Part shown: positions 1 through 5,424 of the stretch, piece after piece | Numbering within the stretch: position 1 is the first letter of the stretch | How the letters are laid out: every line of letters begins with the position of its first letter | Assembly (NCBI GenBank): GCA_001784535.1 | Contig: MFRJ01000063.1 | Span: 2,110-7,641, forward strand | Direction: 5' to 3' | DNA length: 5,532 nt | Origin: Candidatus Melainabacteria bacterium GWA2_34_9 | Lineage (GTDB): Bacteria; Cyanobacteriota; Vampirovibrionia; Gastranaerophilales; UBA9971 | The notes under the pieces: generated by a model | Seen by the model: the letters and a program-made list of their open reading frames with translations, nothing else | The model's database searches: none | What the model was told of the DNA's origin: nothing | Translations under genes and position numbers: made by a program

Positions 1-166
1 AATCCTGCTCTTATATTTCCGATTACTAAGAAAGAGAGGGAATGAGTTCAAAGCCTCCAACGAAAAACTCCTCGTTTTCCGTTTCGGCTTCCTCCTTCTT
101 TTCCTGACATTTAGTCAGAAAAAGTGGAGTCCTTACTCCCGCTTCGCAAGAGAGGGGAAAAAGCTT
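1..166. other. Leader region with small inverted repeats, possibly a dispersed repeat
   Basis: No gene is supported here. The sequence is pyrimidine-rich in its middle part (about 66-104), unlike the purine- and A-rich + strand of the genes. It holds two short inverted repeats: CTGAC/GTCAG (104-108 with 114-118, extendable by TTTT/AAAA across one mismatch to 99-123) and GGAGT/ACTCC (126-130 with 135-139). The 9-mer AAGAGAGGG occurs twice, at 32-40 and 148-156; the second copy supplies the ribosome site of the first gene. The mix of short hairpins and unusual composition suggests an intergenic repeat rather than a simple promoter region, but this is inference. I found no convincing sigma-70 or sigma-28 promoter, and neither hairpin is followed by a T-run that would make it a terminator. 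Confidence 0.4.
151..157 (+). promoter_or_regulatory. Shine-Dalgarno site deciding the start of the first rod gene
   Basis: AGAGGGG lies 9 nt before the ATG at 167. This matters because the reading frame stays open upstream to the window edge, so the ribosome site is the main evidence for this start. An internal ATG at 206 has GGAGG only one base before it, too close to serve well. Confidence 0.65.
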
Positions 167-862
167 ATGAAACTTTATGGCGGAATTGACCTGAATGATG
201 GAGGAATGATCTCTTCTATTAGAGATATGTATCTTCAGACAGACCTTATGAATATTATTAACGATAATATTCAAGGATTTAACAAAGTCGGGTATCAAAA
301 AAAAGTACCGGTTGTATCATCATTTGCAGAATTTATAGGTCCGAATGCTTTGTCTAAAAACGTAGACGAGCAGGTGGGCAGAATTAAAATTACAAAAAAT
401 CCTCTTGATCTGGCTTTAGCTACTGAAGGGTATTTTCAGGTCATGACTCCCAACGGAATACAACTGACCAGAGATGGAAGATTTAAGCTTGATAAAGACG
501 GAAATCTTCTTACTATTCAGGATTATAAAGTGCTTTCAAAAGAAGGAAAATCTATAAAATTAAACGGCGTTCCAAAAGAACTTACCGATATAAAAATAGA
601 AAAAGATGGCTTGATTAAATACCTTGATAAGACAAATTTAAAGCTCCGCGAAGCAGGGACTATTTCTATAGTTACAAGTTCAAGCGCAATTCTTGAAAAT
701 CCTGATGTTAAACAGGGTTATGTAGAAGAATCAAACGTTGCGATGCATGAAGAACTCTTTAATATGGTGCCAGTGAGACGAAATTTTGAAGCTAACAGGC
801 AATTGTTCCTCATACAAAGTGATTCCCTGTCAAGAACTATACAAGAATTAGGCAGAGTATAA
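167..862 (+). CDS. Flagellar rod protein, FlgF/FlgG family (divergent N-terminus)
   Basis: A 231-residue rod (hook-basal body) protein, slightly shorter than E. coli FlgF or FlgG (about 250-260). It would be exported by the flagellar type III apparatus and polymerise in the rod. Residues 78-116 match the family core: NPLDLALATEGYFQV, then LTRDGRFKLDKDGNLLT. The C-terminal helix (184-230) is very FlgG-like: GYVEESNV, then EELFNMVPVRRNFEANRQ. The N-terminal rod motif, normally near ANNLANVNTxGYK, is degraded to INDNIQGFNKVGYQK (31-45); only the final GY and scattered Asn remain. About 13 extra residues precede the helix that normally starts the family. The start rests on AGAGGGG at 151-157. It is 26 bp from a second family member, so the pair may be FlgF plus FlgG, or equivalents of Bacillus FlhO/FlhP. 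The family is near certain; which paralog it is cannot be told. Confidence 0.88.
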   Translation: MKLYGGIDLNDGGMISSIRDMYLQTDLMNIINDNIQGFNKVGYQKKVPVVSSFAEFIGPNALSKNVDEQVGRIKITKNPLDLALATEGYFQVMTPNGIQLTRDGRFKLDKDGNLLTIQDYKVLSKEGKSIKLNGVPKELTDIKIEKDGLIKYLDKTNLKLREAGTISIVTSSSAILENPDVKQGYVEESNVAMHEELFNMVPVRRNFEANRQLFLIQSDSLSRTIQELGRV

Positions 863-888
863 ATGCTAACTTAAAAGGATTATAAAAT

Positions 889-1602
889 ATGACTACACTA
901 CAAGGCTCTATCTCAAAATTAATAACCAACTCAAACGCGATGTTTGAGTCTTTTGGCTATATTTCATCAAACGTAGCCAACTTAAACACCAACGGCTTTA
1001 AGGCGCAAAGATTTGAAACTTATTTGAACGTTGACGGAAGCCTTGAAGGGACTTTAAGAACGGATTATTCAAAAGGCGACCTTGTAAGAACAACCAGAGA
1101 TCTTGATATTGGTGTTGATGGAGCAGGATTTGTTCCAGTAACAAACAAAGACGGTTCGGTTGCTTATACAAGAGATTGTTCTTTTGCTGTAAATTCCGAA
1201 GGCTATATTGTTTCGTCAGACGGATGGCTTGTTGCAGACGGTATTAAAATTCCTGCAAACTATCAAAAGCTTAAAATCAAACCCGATGGAACAGTTACAG
1301 TCCTTAAAACAAATGATACAACTTTTGAAACAATAGGAAAGATCCCACTTGTATCATTTAATAACCCTGAAGGACTGAAAAAACTTGAAGGAAATAAAGT
1401 AACTCCGACAGCTGATTCAGGAAAAGCAACTTTAATTGCCGATCATTCAAGCATAAAACAGGGAATGCTTGAAAAAGCAAACGTTGATGTCTTTTCTTAT
1501 GTTAATGAAAGTTTGAAACTTAACGGCAGTTTGATTGCCAGCACACGGCTTGTAAAAGTTGTTGATGAAATATACAGGCAATCCATCAACTTGAGGCAAT
1601 AA
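889..1602 (+). CDS. Flagellar rod protein, FlgF/FlgG family (second paralog)
   Basis: A 237-residue rod protein of the same family as its upstream neighbour. The N-terminal rod motif is well kept: SSNVANLNTNGFKAQRF (26-42). The family core follows at about 68-114, with DLDIGVDGAGF, then VAYTRDCSFAVNSEGYIVSSDG. In most members the TRD motif is followed by Gly; here it is Cys97. The C-terminal region begins normally (KQGMLEKANVDV, 190-201), but the last helix is divergent. It lacks the usual E-x-V/F-N-M...R-x-Y/F-E-A-N signature and reads SLIASTRLVKVVDEIYRQ near the end. AAAGGA at 874-879 lies 9 nt before the ATG. The 26-bp gap implies co-transcription with the first gene. It is probably the distal or proximal rod subunit paired with its neighbour (FlgF versus FlgG unresolved). 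A 134-bp gap with a palindromic element separates it from flgB. Confidence 0.87.
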   Translation: MTTLQGSISKLITNSNAMFESFGYISSNVANLNTNGFKAQRFETYLNVDGSLEGTLRTDYSKGDLVRTTRDLDIGVDGAGFVPVTNKDGSVAYTRDCSFAVNSEGYIVSSDGWLVADGIKIPANYQKLKIKPDGTVTVLKTNDTTFETIGKIPLVSFNNPEGLKKLEGNKVTPTADSGKATLIADHSSIKQGMLEKANVDVFSYVNESLKLNGSLIASTRLVKVVDEIYRQSINLRQ

Positions 1603-1609
1603 TTAAGGC

Positions 1610-1701
1610 TATCATTCTGAACTTGTTTTGGAATCAGTCCTGCTTACACTTGTAGATTAAATCCCTAAAGGGATAGACCCTGAAACAAGTTCAGGGTGAC
1701 A
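1610..1701. repeat. Imperfect palindromic intergenic element (copy 1)
   Basis: Two 26-nt arms (1610-1635 and 1676-1701) are inverted repeats of each other, with a perfect core of CTGAACTTGTTT against AAACAAGTTCAG. Several mismatches are C-to-T changes that would still pair as G-U in + strand RNA. Each arm also folds on itself: the right arm has CCCTGAA/TTCAGGG around a 5-nt loop (1678-1696), and the left arm forms an 8-bp stem with two G-U pairs. Between the arms sits a third small hairpin, ATCCC/GGGAT (1661-1674). The outer ends (TATCATTCTGA and TCAGGGTGACA) nearly match those of the element at 3188-3284. From memory, TGAACTTGTTTCA-type palindromes recur between genes in many bacterial genomes. 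No T-run follows on either strand, so an intrinsic terminator is unlikely. Confidence 0.75.
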
Positions 1702-1736
1702 GAAAAAAATAAAATAACAAAAAAAGAGGAAAATAT

Positions 1737-2084
1737 ATGTCTTTCAGTTTAAACGGACAACTCGACAAAACAAATATGATGCTTGACTTAATAACAGTCA
1801 AACAGCAGGCTCTCAGTTCCAACATAGCAAACGTAAACACCCCCGGCTATGTTAGACAGGATATTAGTTTTCAGCAATATGTAGGAAAGTTAAACAGCCC
1901 ACTTGAAACTAAAATGGCAAAAACTATAGGCCCTTGTCCATTAATTGAAGAAAGACAAGGCAAAGTAAACATAGCAGAAGAGCTTATGGCTATGCAAAAA
2001 AACTCTTTATTTTATTCTGTAGCAACAAGAAGAGCAAATTCCTTGATTCAGGAATTAAAAACTGTTGCACAAGTAGGAAAGTAG
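1737..2084 (+). CDS. flgB: Flagellar basal-body rod protein FlgB
   Basis: A proximal rod subunit, 115 residues, shorter than E. coli FlgB (138). The N-terminal rod motif is textbook: SSNIANVNTPGYVRQD at 27-42. The C-terminal helix fits FlgB: VNIAEELMAMQKNSLFYSVA (77-96) resembles the family pattern of a short acidic stretch, then M-x-L/M-x-K-N-S-L-x-Y. The missing length lies in the central linker (about 43-76), which is short and variable in FlgB generally. There is a single Cys, at 67, which is rare in exported rod proteins. The ribosome site AGAGGA (1725-1730) is 6 nt before the ATG. FlgC follows after only 7 bp, as in most flagellated bacteria, which supports the identification. Export is by the flagellar type III system; no Sec signal is present or expected. 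Confidence 0.94.
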   Translation: MSFSLNGQLDKTNMMLDLITVKQQALSSNIANVNTPGYVRQDISFQQYVGKLNSPLETKMAKTIGPCPLIEERQGKVNIAEELMAMQKNSLFYSVATRRANSLIQELKTVAQVGK

Positions 2085-2091
2085 GTAATTA

Positions 2092-2535
2092 ATGGGATTA
2101 TTAGATTCATTAAATATAGGCGAATCAGCTTTAAACGCTCACGGGAAGCGCCTTGAAGTACATGCAAAAAATATAGCAAACCTTGATACACCGAATTATG
2201 TCAGAAAAATTCCTACATTAGCGGCTTTGGACGATATTTCTTTTCACGGTTTACTCAACAGAATGAAAGAAAATGTGTTTAATACCGGAACTTTGCCTAA
2301 CGTTTCCGGCGGAGTAACTCTTACAGGAGTTATCGAAGATCCGACTCCCGGAGAACTTGTTTATGCACCAGGACATCCTGATGCAGACAAAAACGGATAT
2401 TATAGAAGGTCAAACGTCAATCCTATGATTGATATGGCAGATTCATTACTTACATCAAGAGCCTATGAAGCAAACATTGCTGTAGTTTCAATTACAAAAG
2501 CAATGGCTCAGAAAGCTGTAGAAATAGGAAGATAA
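2092..2535 (+). CDS. flgC: Flagellar basal-body rod protein FlgC
   Basis: A proximal rod subunit, 147 residues (E. coli FlgC is 134). The N-terminal rod motif is NIANLDTPNYVRK (27-39). The FlgC hallmark block PGHPDADKNGYYRRSNVN is at 93-110. The C-terminal helix carries the family signature: MIDMADSLLTSRAYEANIA (112-130), ending KAVEIGR. The gene starts 7 bp after flgB ends, and its ribosome site is weak (TAGGT at 2082-2086, overlapping the flgB stop), so translation is probably coupled to flgB. A lytic transglycosylase gene follows after 20 bp. FlgC and FlgB are expected to assemble together on FliE at the base of the rod. Confidence 0.96.
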   Translation: MGLLDSLNIGESALNAHGKRLEVHAKNIANLDTPNYVRKIPTLAALDDISFHGLLNRMKENVFNTGTLPNVSGGVTLTGVIEDPTPGELVYAPGHPDADKNGYYRRSNVNPMIDMADSLLTSRAYEANIAVVSITKAMAQKAVEIGR

Positions 2536-2555
2536 TTTTTTAAGAGGAAAAGGGG

Positions 2556-3164
2556 ATGTTCAGTCAATCAATACAAAGCATGATACAATCTGCGAGCATT
2601 AAATCGGCTCAGGAAAGGGTTTTGCAGATAGAATCAATTCTTGCCGGTCAAACAAAATCAATTTCTCCGGCAATGCCTGCAATTAACGGCAATCAAGAAG
2701 CAAATCTTCCCAAATTCGCTGATTTTATGAAGTTGACTCCTCCTAAAGGACTTAAATATAAAGTTGCGGAACTTCCTTCTCTTTCAAAAGGGCAAATTCA
2801 GCAACTGGTAAGCCAGGTTTCTGAAAAATATAAAGTAGATGACAAATTAGTAATGGCTTTAATCCAGCAGGAATCAAATTTTAATACTACTGCTGTTTCA
2901 AAAGCAGGAGCTATGGGCTTAATGCAGTTAATGCCGGGGACTGCAAAAACTCTGGGGGTTTTAAATCCTTTCAGCGCAGAGCAAAACATTGAAGGCGGTG
3001 TTAAACACTTAAAAAACATGCTGGATAAATACAAAGGTAACCTGATTCTTGCACTTGCCGCATACAATGCCGGCGGAGGAAGCGTGGATAAGTACGGCGG
3101 AGTGCCGCCATACAAAGAAACACAAAATTATGTCAGAAAAATTCTTGCAAATTATTTAGGGTAA
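2556..3164 (+). CDS. Flagellum-associated lytic transglycosylase (SLT domain)
   Basis: A peptidoglycan-cleaving enzyme of the soluble lytic transglycosylase fold, 202 residues. The catalytic domain is about 82-202. The catalytic Glu is E106 in ALIQQESNFN; then come AGAMGLMQLMPGTA (117-130), the AYNAGGG motif (169-175) and VPPYKETQNYV (183-193). All main family motifs are intact. The first 80 residues contain an amphipathic stretch (SAQERVLQIESIL, 17-29) and the motif LPKFADFMK (51-59), with no hydrophobic signal peptide or lipobox. Because it lies between flgC and fliE, it most likely reaches the periplasm through the flagellar export apparatus and opens the wall for the rod, a job done by the unrelated muramidase domain of FlgJ in enterics. 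Start: AAGAGGA (2542-2548) sits 7 nt before the ATG. The enzyme family is certain; the export route is inference. Confidence 0.93.
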   Translation: MFSQSIQSMIQSASIKSAQERVLQIESILAGQTKSISPAMPAINGNQEANLPKFADFMKLTPPKGLKYKVAELPSLSKGQIQQLVSQVSEKYKVDDKLVMALIQQESNFNTTAVSKAGAMGLMQLMPGTAKTLGVLNPFSAEQNIEGGVKHLKNMLDKYKGNLILALAAYNAGGGSVDKYGGVPPYKETQNYVRKILANYLG

Positions 3165-3187
3165 AACACTCTTCATAAAAGTGATTC

Positions 3188-3284
3188 TGTCATTCTGAGG
3201 GCTTTAGCCCGAAGAATCTATCCAAATTACAATTATAGAAATAATTCCAAAATAGACAGATCCTTCGCTTCACTCAGGATGACA
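3188..3284. repeat. Imperfect palindromic intergenic element (copy 2)
   Basis: Inverted arms flank an AT-rich centre. The left arm is TGTCATTCTGAG (3188-3199), then a GGGCT/AGCCC mini-hairpin, then CGAAGAATCTATC (3210-3222). The right arm (3255-3284) is the complement of the pattern TGTCATCCTGAG...CGAAGGATCTGTC. The left half also folds alone: ATTCT/AGAAT and GGGCT/AGCCC are separated by opposed GA and GA, a tandem G-A mismatch. The minus strand of the right half has the same layout (ATCCT-GA...GA-AGGAT). The outer ends match copy 1 at 1610-1701. From memory, TTCTGAGCGAAGCGAAGAA-type repeats are common between genes in several phyla. The element occupies about half of the gap between the transglycosylase gene and fliE. 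No T-run makes it a terminator. Confidence 0.78.
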
Positions 3285-3345
3285 ATTTTAAAAACCATAA
3301 TAATAATTCAATAACCAATAACAAGAAGGGAAAGAGGAAAAAATT

Positions 3346-3675
3346 ATGAGAGGATACGTTCCAAAATTACTTTTACAGGCTGATATAGCTGAAACAAGAG
3401 GCGTAATGGGCAGCAATCCAATGCGGCTTCAGTCATTCGGCACTTCTCCCGAAATTCCAAGTTTTACTGACGTTATGACCGGTCTCGTAAAAGAGGTTGA
3501 TGCTACAGTGAAAGCCCCTGATGCTGTACTTGAAAGTGCTATGCTCGGTAACGGAGCCGATATTCATGACGTTATGATTGCTATGTCAAAAGCTGAAGTT
3601 GGTTTAAACATTACGACACAAATGACTACAAAAGTAATACAAGCGTATGAGAAAATTATGGCTATTCAGGTGTAG
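3346..3675 (+). CDS. fliE: Flagellar hook-basal body complex protein FliE
   Basis: The adaptor between the MS ring and the proximal rod, 109 residues (E. coli FliE is 104). The C-terminal half is diagnostic: DIHDVMIAMSKAEVGLNIT (72-90), then KVIQAYEKIMAIQV up to the last residue, matching the family's D-x-H-x-V-M-I-A-x-x-K-A and Q-A-Y-x-E-I-M-x-M-Q-V pattern. SFTDVMTGLVKEVD (39-52) matches the usual F-x-x-x-L/M helix start. The start is set by AAAGAGGA (3331-3338), 7 nt before the ATG; later Met codons at residues 21 and 26 have no comparable site. The gene is 181 bp after the transglycosylase gene, with a palindromic repeat between, and 81 bp before fliF. That is looser spacing than flgB-flgC, so it could have separate transcription. 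Confidence 0.95.
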   Translation: MRGYVPKLLLQADIAETRGVMGSNPMRLQSFGTSPEIPSFTDVMTGLVKEVDATVKAPDAVLESAMLGNGADIHDVMIAMSKAEVGLNITTQMTTKVIQAYEKIMAIQV

Positions 3676-3688
3676 AATAGTATATGGA

Positions 3689-3717
3689 TTTACAGGGTAA
3701 TACTGTTTGTTTATATA
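3689..3717 (+). promoter_or_regulatory. Possible sigma-70-like promoter before fliF
   Basis: TTTACA (3689-3694) and TATATA (3712-3717) are spaced by 17 nt, a good match to the vegetative promoter layout, inside an AT-rich 81-bp gap. The region also contains an inverted repeat, TGTTTAT/ATAAACA (3708-3714 with 3720-3726, 5-nt loop), which overlaps the -10 and could be an operator or chance AT-rich symmetry. AT-rich DNA gives such matches easily, so this is weak. No sigma-28 consensus was seen. Confidence 0.25.
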
Positions 3718-3756
3718 AAATAAACAGATAAAATATTAGAGAAGGGTTGTCAAAAA

Positions 3757-5394
3757 GTGAATCCTCAAGCTTTATCTCAAAATAAACCGGCTTTAATAGG
3801 TATAATTGTAACGATAATAGTTGTAATTGTATTTGCTGTTTTTATGATGTCTTCTTCAAAAGGTTCAAAAGAAGAAGCTATAAAATCACCTGAAATTAAA
3901 GAAGAAGTTCCTCTTATGACAACTGATAGCGTAGGAAAAGCTCTTGAAATACAGGCTTTGCTCGCACAAGAGGGAATTGCAGTAAGAAAAGGCGGGAAAG
4001 GTTCTAAAATTGAGCTTGTTCTTTCTCCTAAAGATAACATCACCGAAGACCAAAAAGATATGGCTATAATACATATTGTAAAAAGCGGTCTTATGGATAA
4101 AAACGTAGGTCTTGAAGTTTTTGACAAGGGTGATTTTACTTCCTCAAGAGAAGATAAAAGAATCAGGCTTTCAAGAGCAATTAACGGCGAACTTGCAAGG
4201 CTTATAAAAAAATTACCCGGAATAAACGATGCTTCTGTTTTTGTTTCAATACCTAAAGATACCATTTTTACCGCTATGCAGCAGCCTGCTACAGCAACCA
4301 TTCAACTTGTGGTTGATTCTTCCGAAGACAAGCTTGACAGAAATATTATAAAATCAGTAATTAACCTTATAATGGGCAGTGTTGACAATCTTTTGGCTGA
4401 AAACATCTCCATTACAGATACAAACGGAAACGTTTATTCTAGCGTAGAAGACGCCAGCGCTAATATGCTTGACATGCAGGAAGAAAAAGATACTTACATG
4501 AAGAGAAAAATAAACGCCCAGCTCGACAGGTTGCTTGGGAAAGGCAATTATGTTGTCACAGTAAGCACTTATTTAAGAGAAATTCCTGTTGAAACCGCTA
4601 AAATAACTTATAATCCTCAGGATTCTACTGTGGGAAGCAAACAAAAATTCACTGAAGACCTCGGTGACAGATCTCAAGACAGAAGCAAAATGAGCAACGC
4701 AGTAAGTTCTTTCTTACCAGGAGGTCTTCCTTCTCCTGAATCAAGCCAAAACAGGAATTACGCAAGAAATGCAGAAGAATACAGTTATAAAGTCGGTCAA
4801 ACACAAACAACAGAACTTAAAAAACCAGGAATACTTGAAGAAATATCAATTGCAGTTACTATAAATCAGGGTTCAATTCCTGCCGAGATGACTATAGAGC
4901 AGCTTAAAGGACTTATTGCCAGAACAGCTAACCCTAAAGCAAGCGCGCAAAATGTTGAAATAGCCTTTGCTGATAATATAAACCCTTATCTGGCAAACGA
5001 AAGACCTGTTCAAAAACCGGAGCCTGAAAATTCAGGAAATCCATGGTGGACAGTAGCAGCTTTATTGGGCGGAGGCTTGATATTAGGGCTTGCATTCATA
5101 GGCGGAAGAACCAAAGATGCCGCTTCTAAACAACAAAGAGAAATTGACCACCTTTTAGAAAGAACTATAAATCAGGAAAAAGCCTTACAGGATGCTCATC
5201 AAAAGGCAAATCAGCTTCAAAATATGCAGCAGCAAATGTATCAAAATTTGACAACGGCTCAACAGCAACAGCCACAAGCTGCTATTCCTGATCTCAGAAG
5301 TACAATTCAAGATATACAAGAAAATATTGAAGAAGATATTGACGAAAAAGAATTTGCAACAACTTTAAAAAGCTGGATAGAAACTTCAAATTAA
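3757..5394 (+). CDS. fliF: Flagellar M-ring (MS-ring) protein FliF
   Basis: Builds the inner-membrane MS ring that houses the export gate, carries the rod and binds FliG. It has 545 residues, normal for the family (about 520-560). Layout: first membrane helix at about 12-31; ring-building motif 1 at about 51-122, including SGLMDKNVGLEVFDKGDF; motif 2 at about 128-228, with RLSRAINGELARLI, GINDASVFVSIP and NISITDTNGNVYS; motif 3 at about 240-372, split by the polar beta-collar segment near 290-345; second membrane helix at about 431-449, starting at WW. The cytoplasmic tail has a predicted coiled coil (about 455-495), a Gln-rich stretch (491-507) and an acidic end, EEDIDEKEFATTLKSWIE, in which the L-x-x-W pattern with Trp540 matches the FliG-binding tail. 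The start is GTG, with GAAGGG (3741-3746) 10 nt upstream; an in-frame TAA at 3721 excludes any farther start except through rare codons. Sequence motifs make the identity secure. Confidence 0.96.
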   Translation: MNPQALSQNKPALIGIIVTIIVVIVFAVFMMSSSKGSKEEAIKSPEIKEEVPLMTTDSVGKALEIQALLAQEGIAVRKGGKGSKIELVLSPKDNITEDQKDMAIIHIVKSGLMDKNVGLEVFDKGDFTSSREDKRIRLSRAINGELARLIKKLPGINDASVFVSIPKDTIFTAMQQPATATIQLVVDSSEDKLDRNIIKSVINLIMGSVDNLLAENISITDTNGNVYSSVEDASANMLDMQEEKDTYMKRKINAQLDRLLGKGNYVVTVSTYLREIPVETAKITYNPQDSTVGSKQKFTEDLGDRSQDRSKMSNAVSSFLPGGLPSPESSQNRNYARNAEEYSYKVGQTQTTELKKPGILEEISIAVTINQGSIPAEMTIEQLKGLIARTANPKASAQNVEIAFADNINPYLANERPVQKPEPENSGNPWWTVAALLGGGLILGLAFIGGRTKDAASKQQREIDHLLERTINQEKALQDAHQKANQLQNMQQQMYQNLTTAQQQQPQAAIPDLRSTIQDIQENIEEDIDEKEFATTLKSWIETSN

Positions 5395-5410
5395 TAAAAA
5401 ACTAAGGGCA

Positions 5411-5416
5411 GAGGAG
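5411..5416 (+). promoter_or_regulatory. Strong ribosome site supporting a TTG start
   Basis: GAGGAG lies 8 nt before the TTG at 5425. An in-frame TAG (5422-5424) directly precedes that TTG, and no in-frame ATG or GTG lies near it, so this site is what makes the TTG start credible. Confidence 0.65.
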
Positions 5417-5424
5417 TAATATAG

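Noticed and set aside
15..30. Sigma-28 (FliA) -10-like sequence CCGATTA
   Set aside because: The matching -35 would fall at or beyond the window edge and the -10 match is partial.
1..45. Possible C-terminal tail of an upstream gene in frame 1, ending at TGA 43-45
   Set aside because: Only 14 codons are visible and nothing in them is recognisable; other frames are equally possible, so it cannot be supported.
26..298. Minus-strand open frame of 90 codons across the leader and start of the first rod gene
   Set aside because: It overlaps the confident rod gene antisense, has no recognisable domain, and seems to arise from the odd composition of the leader.
1678..1715. Intrinsic terminator formed by the CCCTGAA/TTCAGGG hairpin
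   Set aside because: The hairpin is followed by an A-run, not a T-run, on the + strand, and no T-run follows it in the antisense direction as part of the element.
2798..3115. Minus-strand open frame of 105 codons within the transglycosylase gene
   Set aside because: It lies wholly antisense to the catalytic domain, whose motifs are all intact on the + strand; it is a shadow frame.
1610..3284. CRISPR array or composite transposon between the two palindromic elements
   Set aside because: There are only two dissimilar-core palindromes with intact flagellar genes between them, no regular spacers, and no transposase gene.
3777..4301. Minus-strand open frame of 174 codons within fliF (and a shorter one at 3886-4074)
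   Set aside because: Antisense to the conserved FliF N-terminal and ring-building regions; no independent ribosome site or family features.
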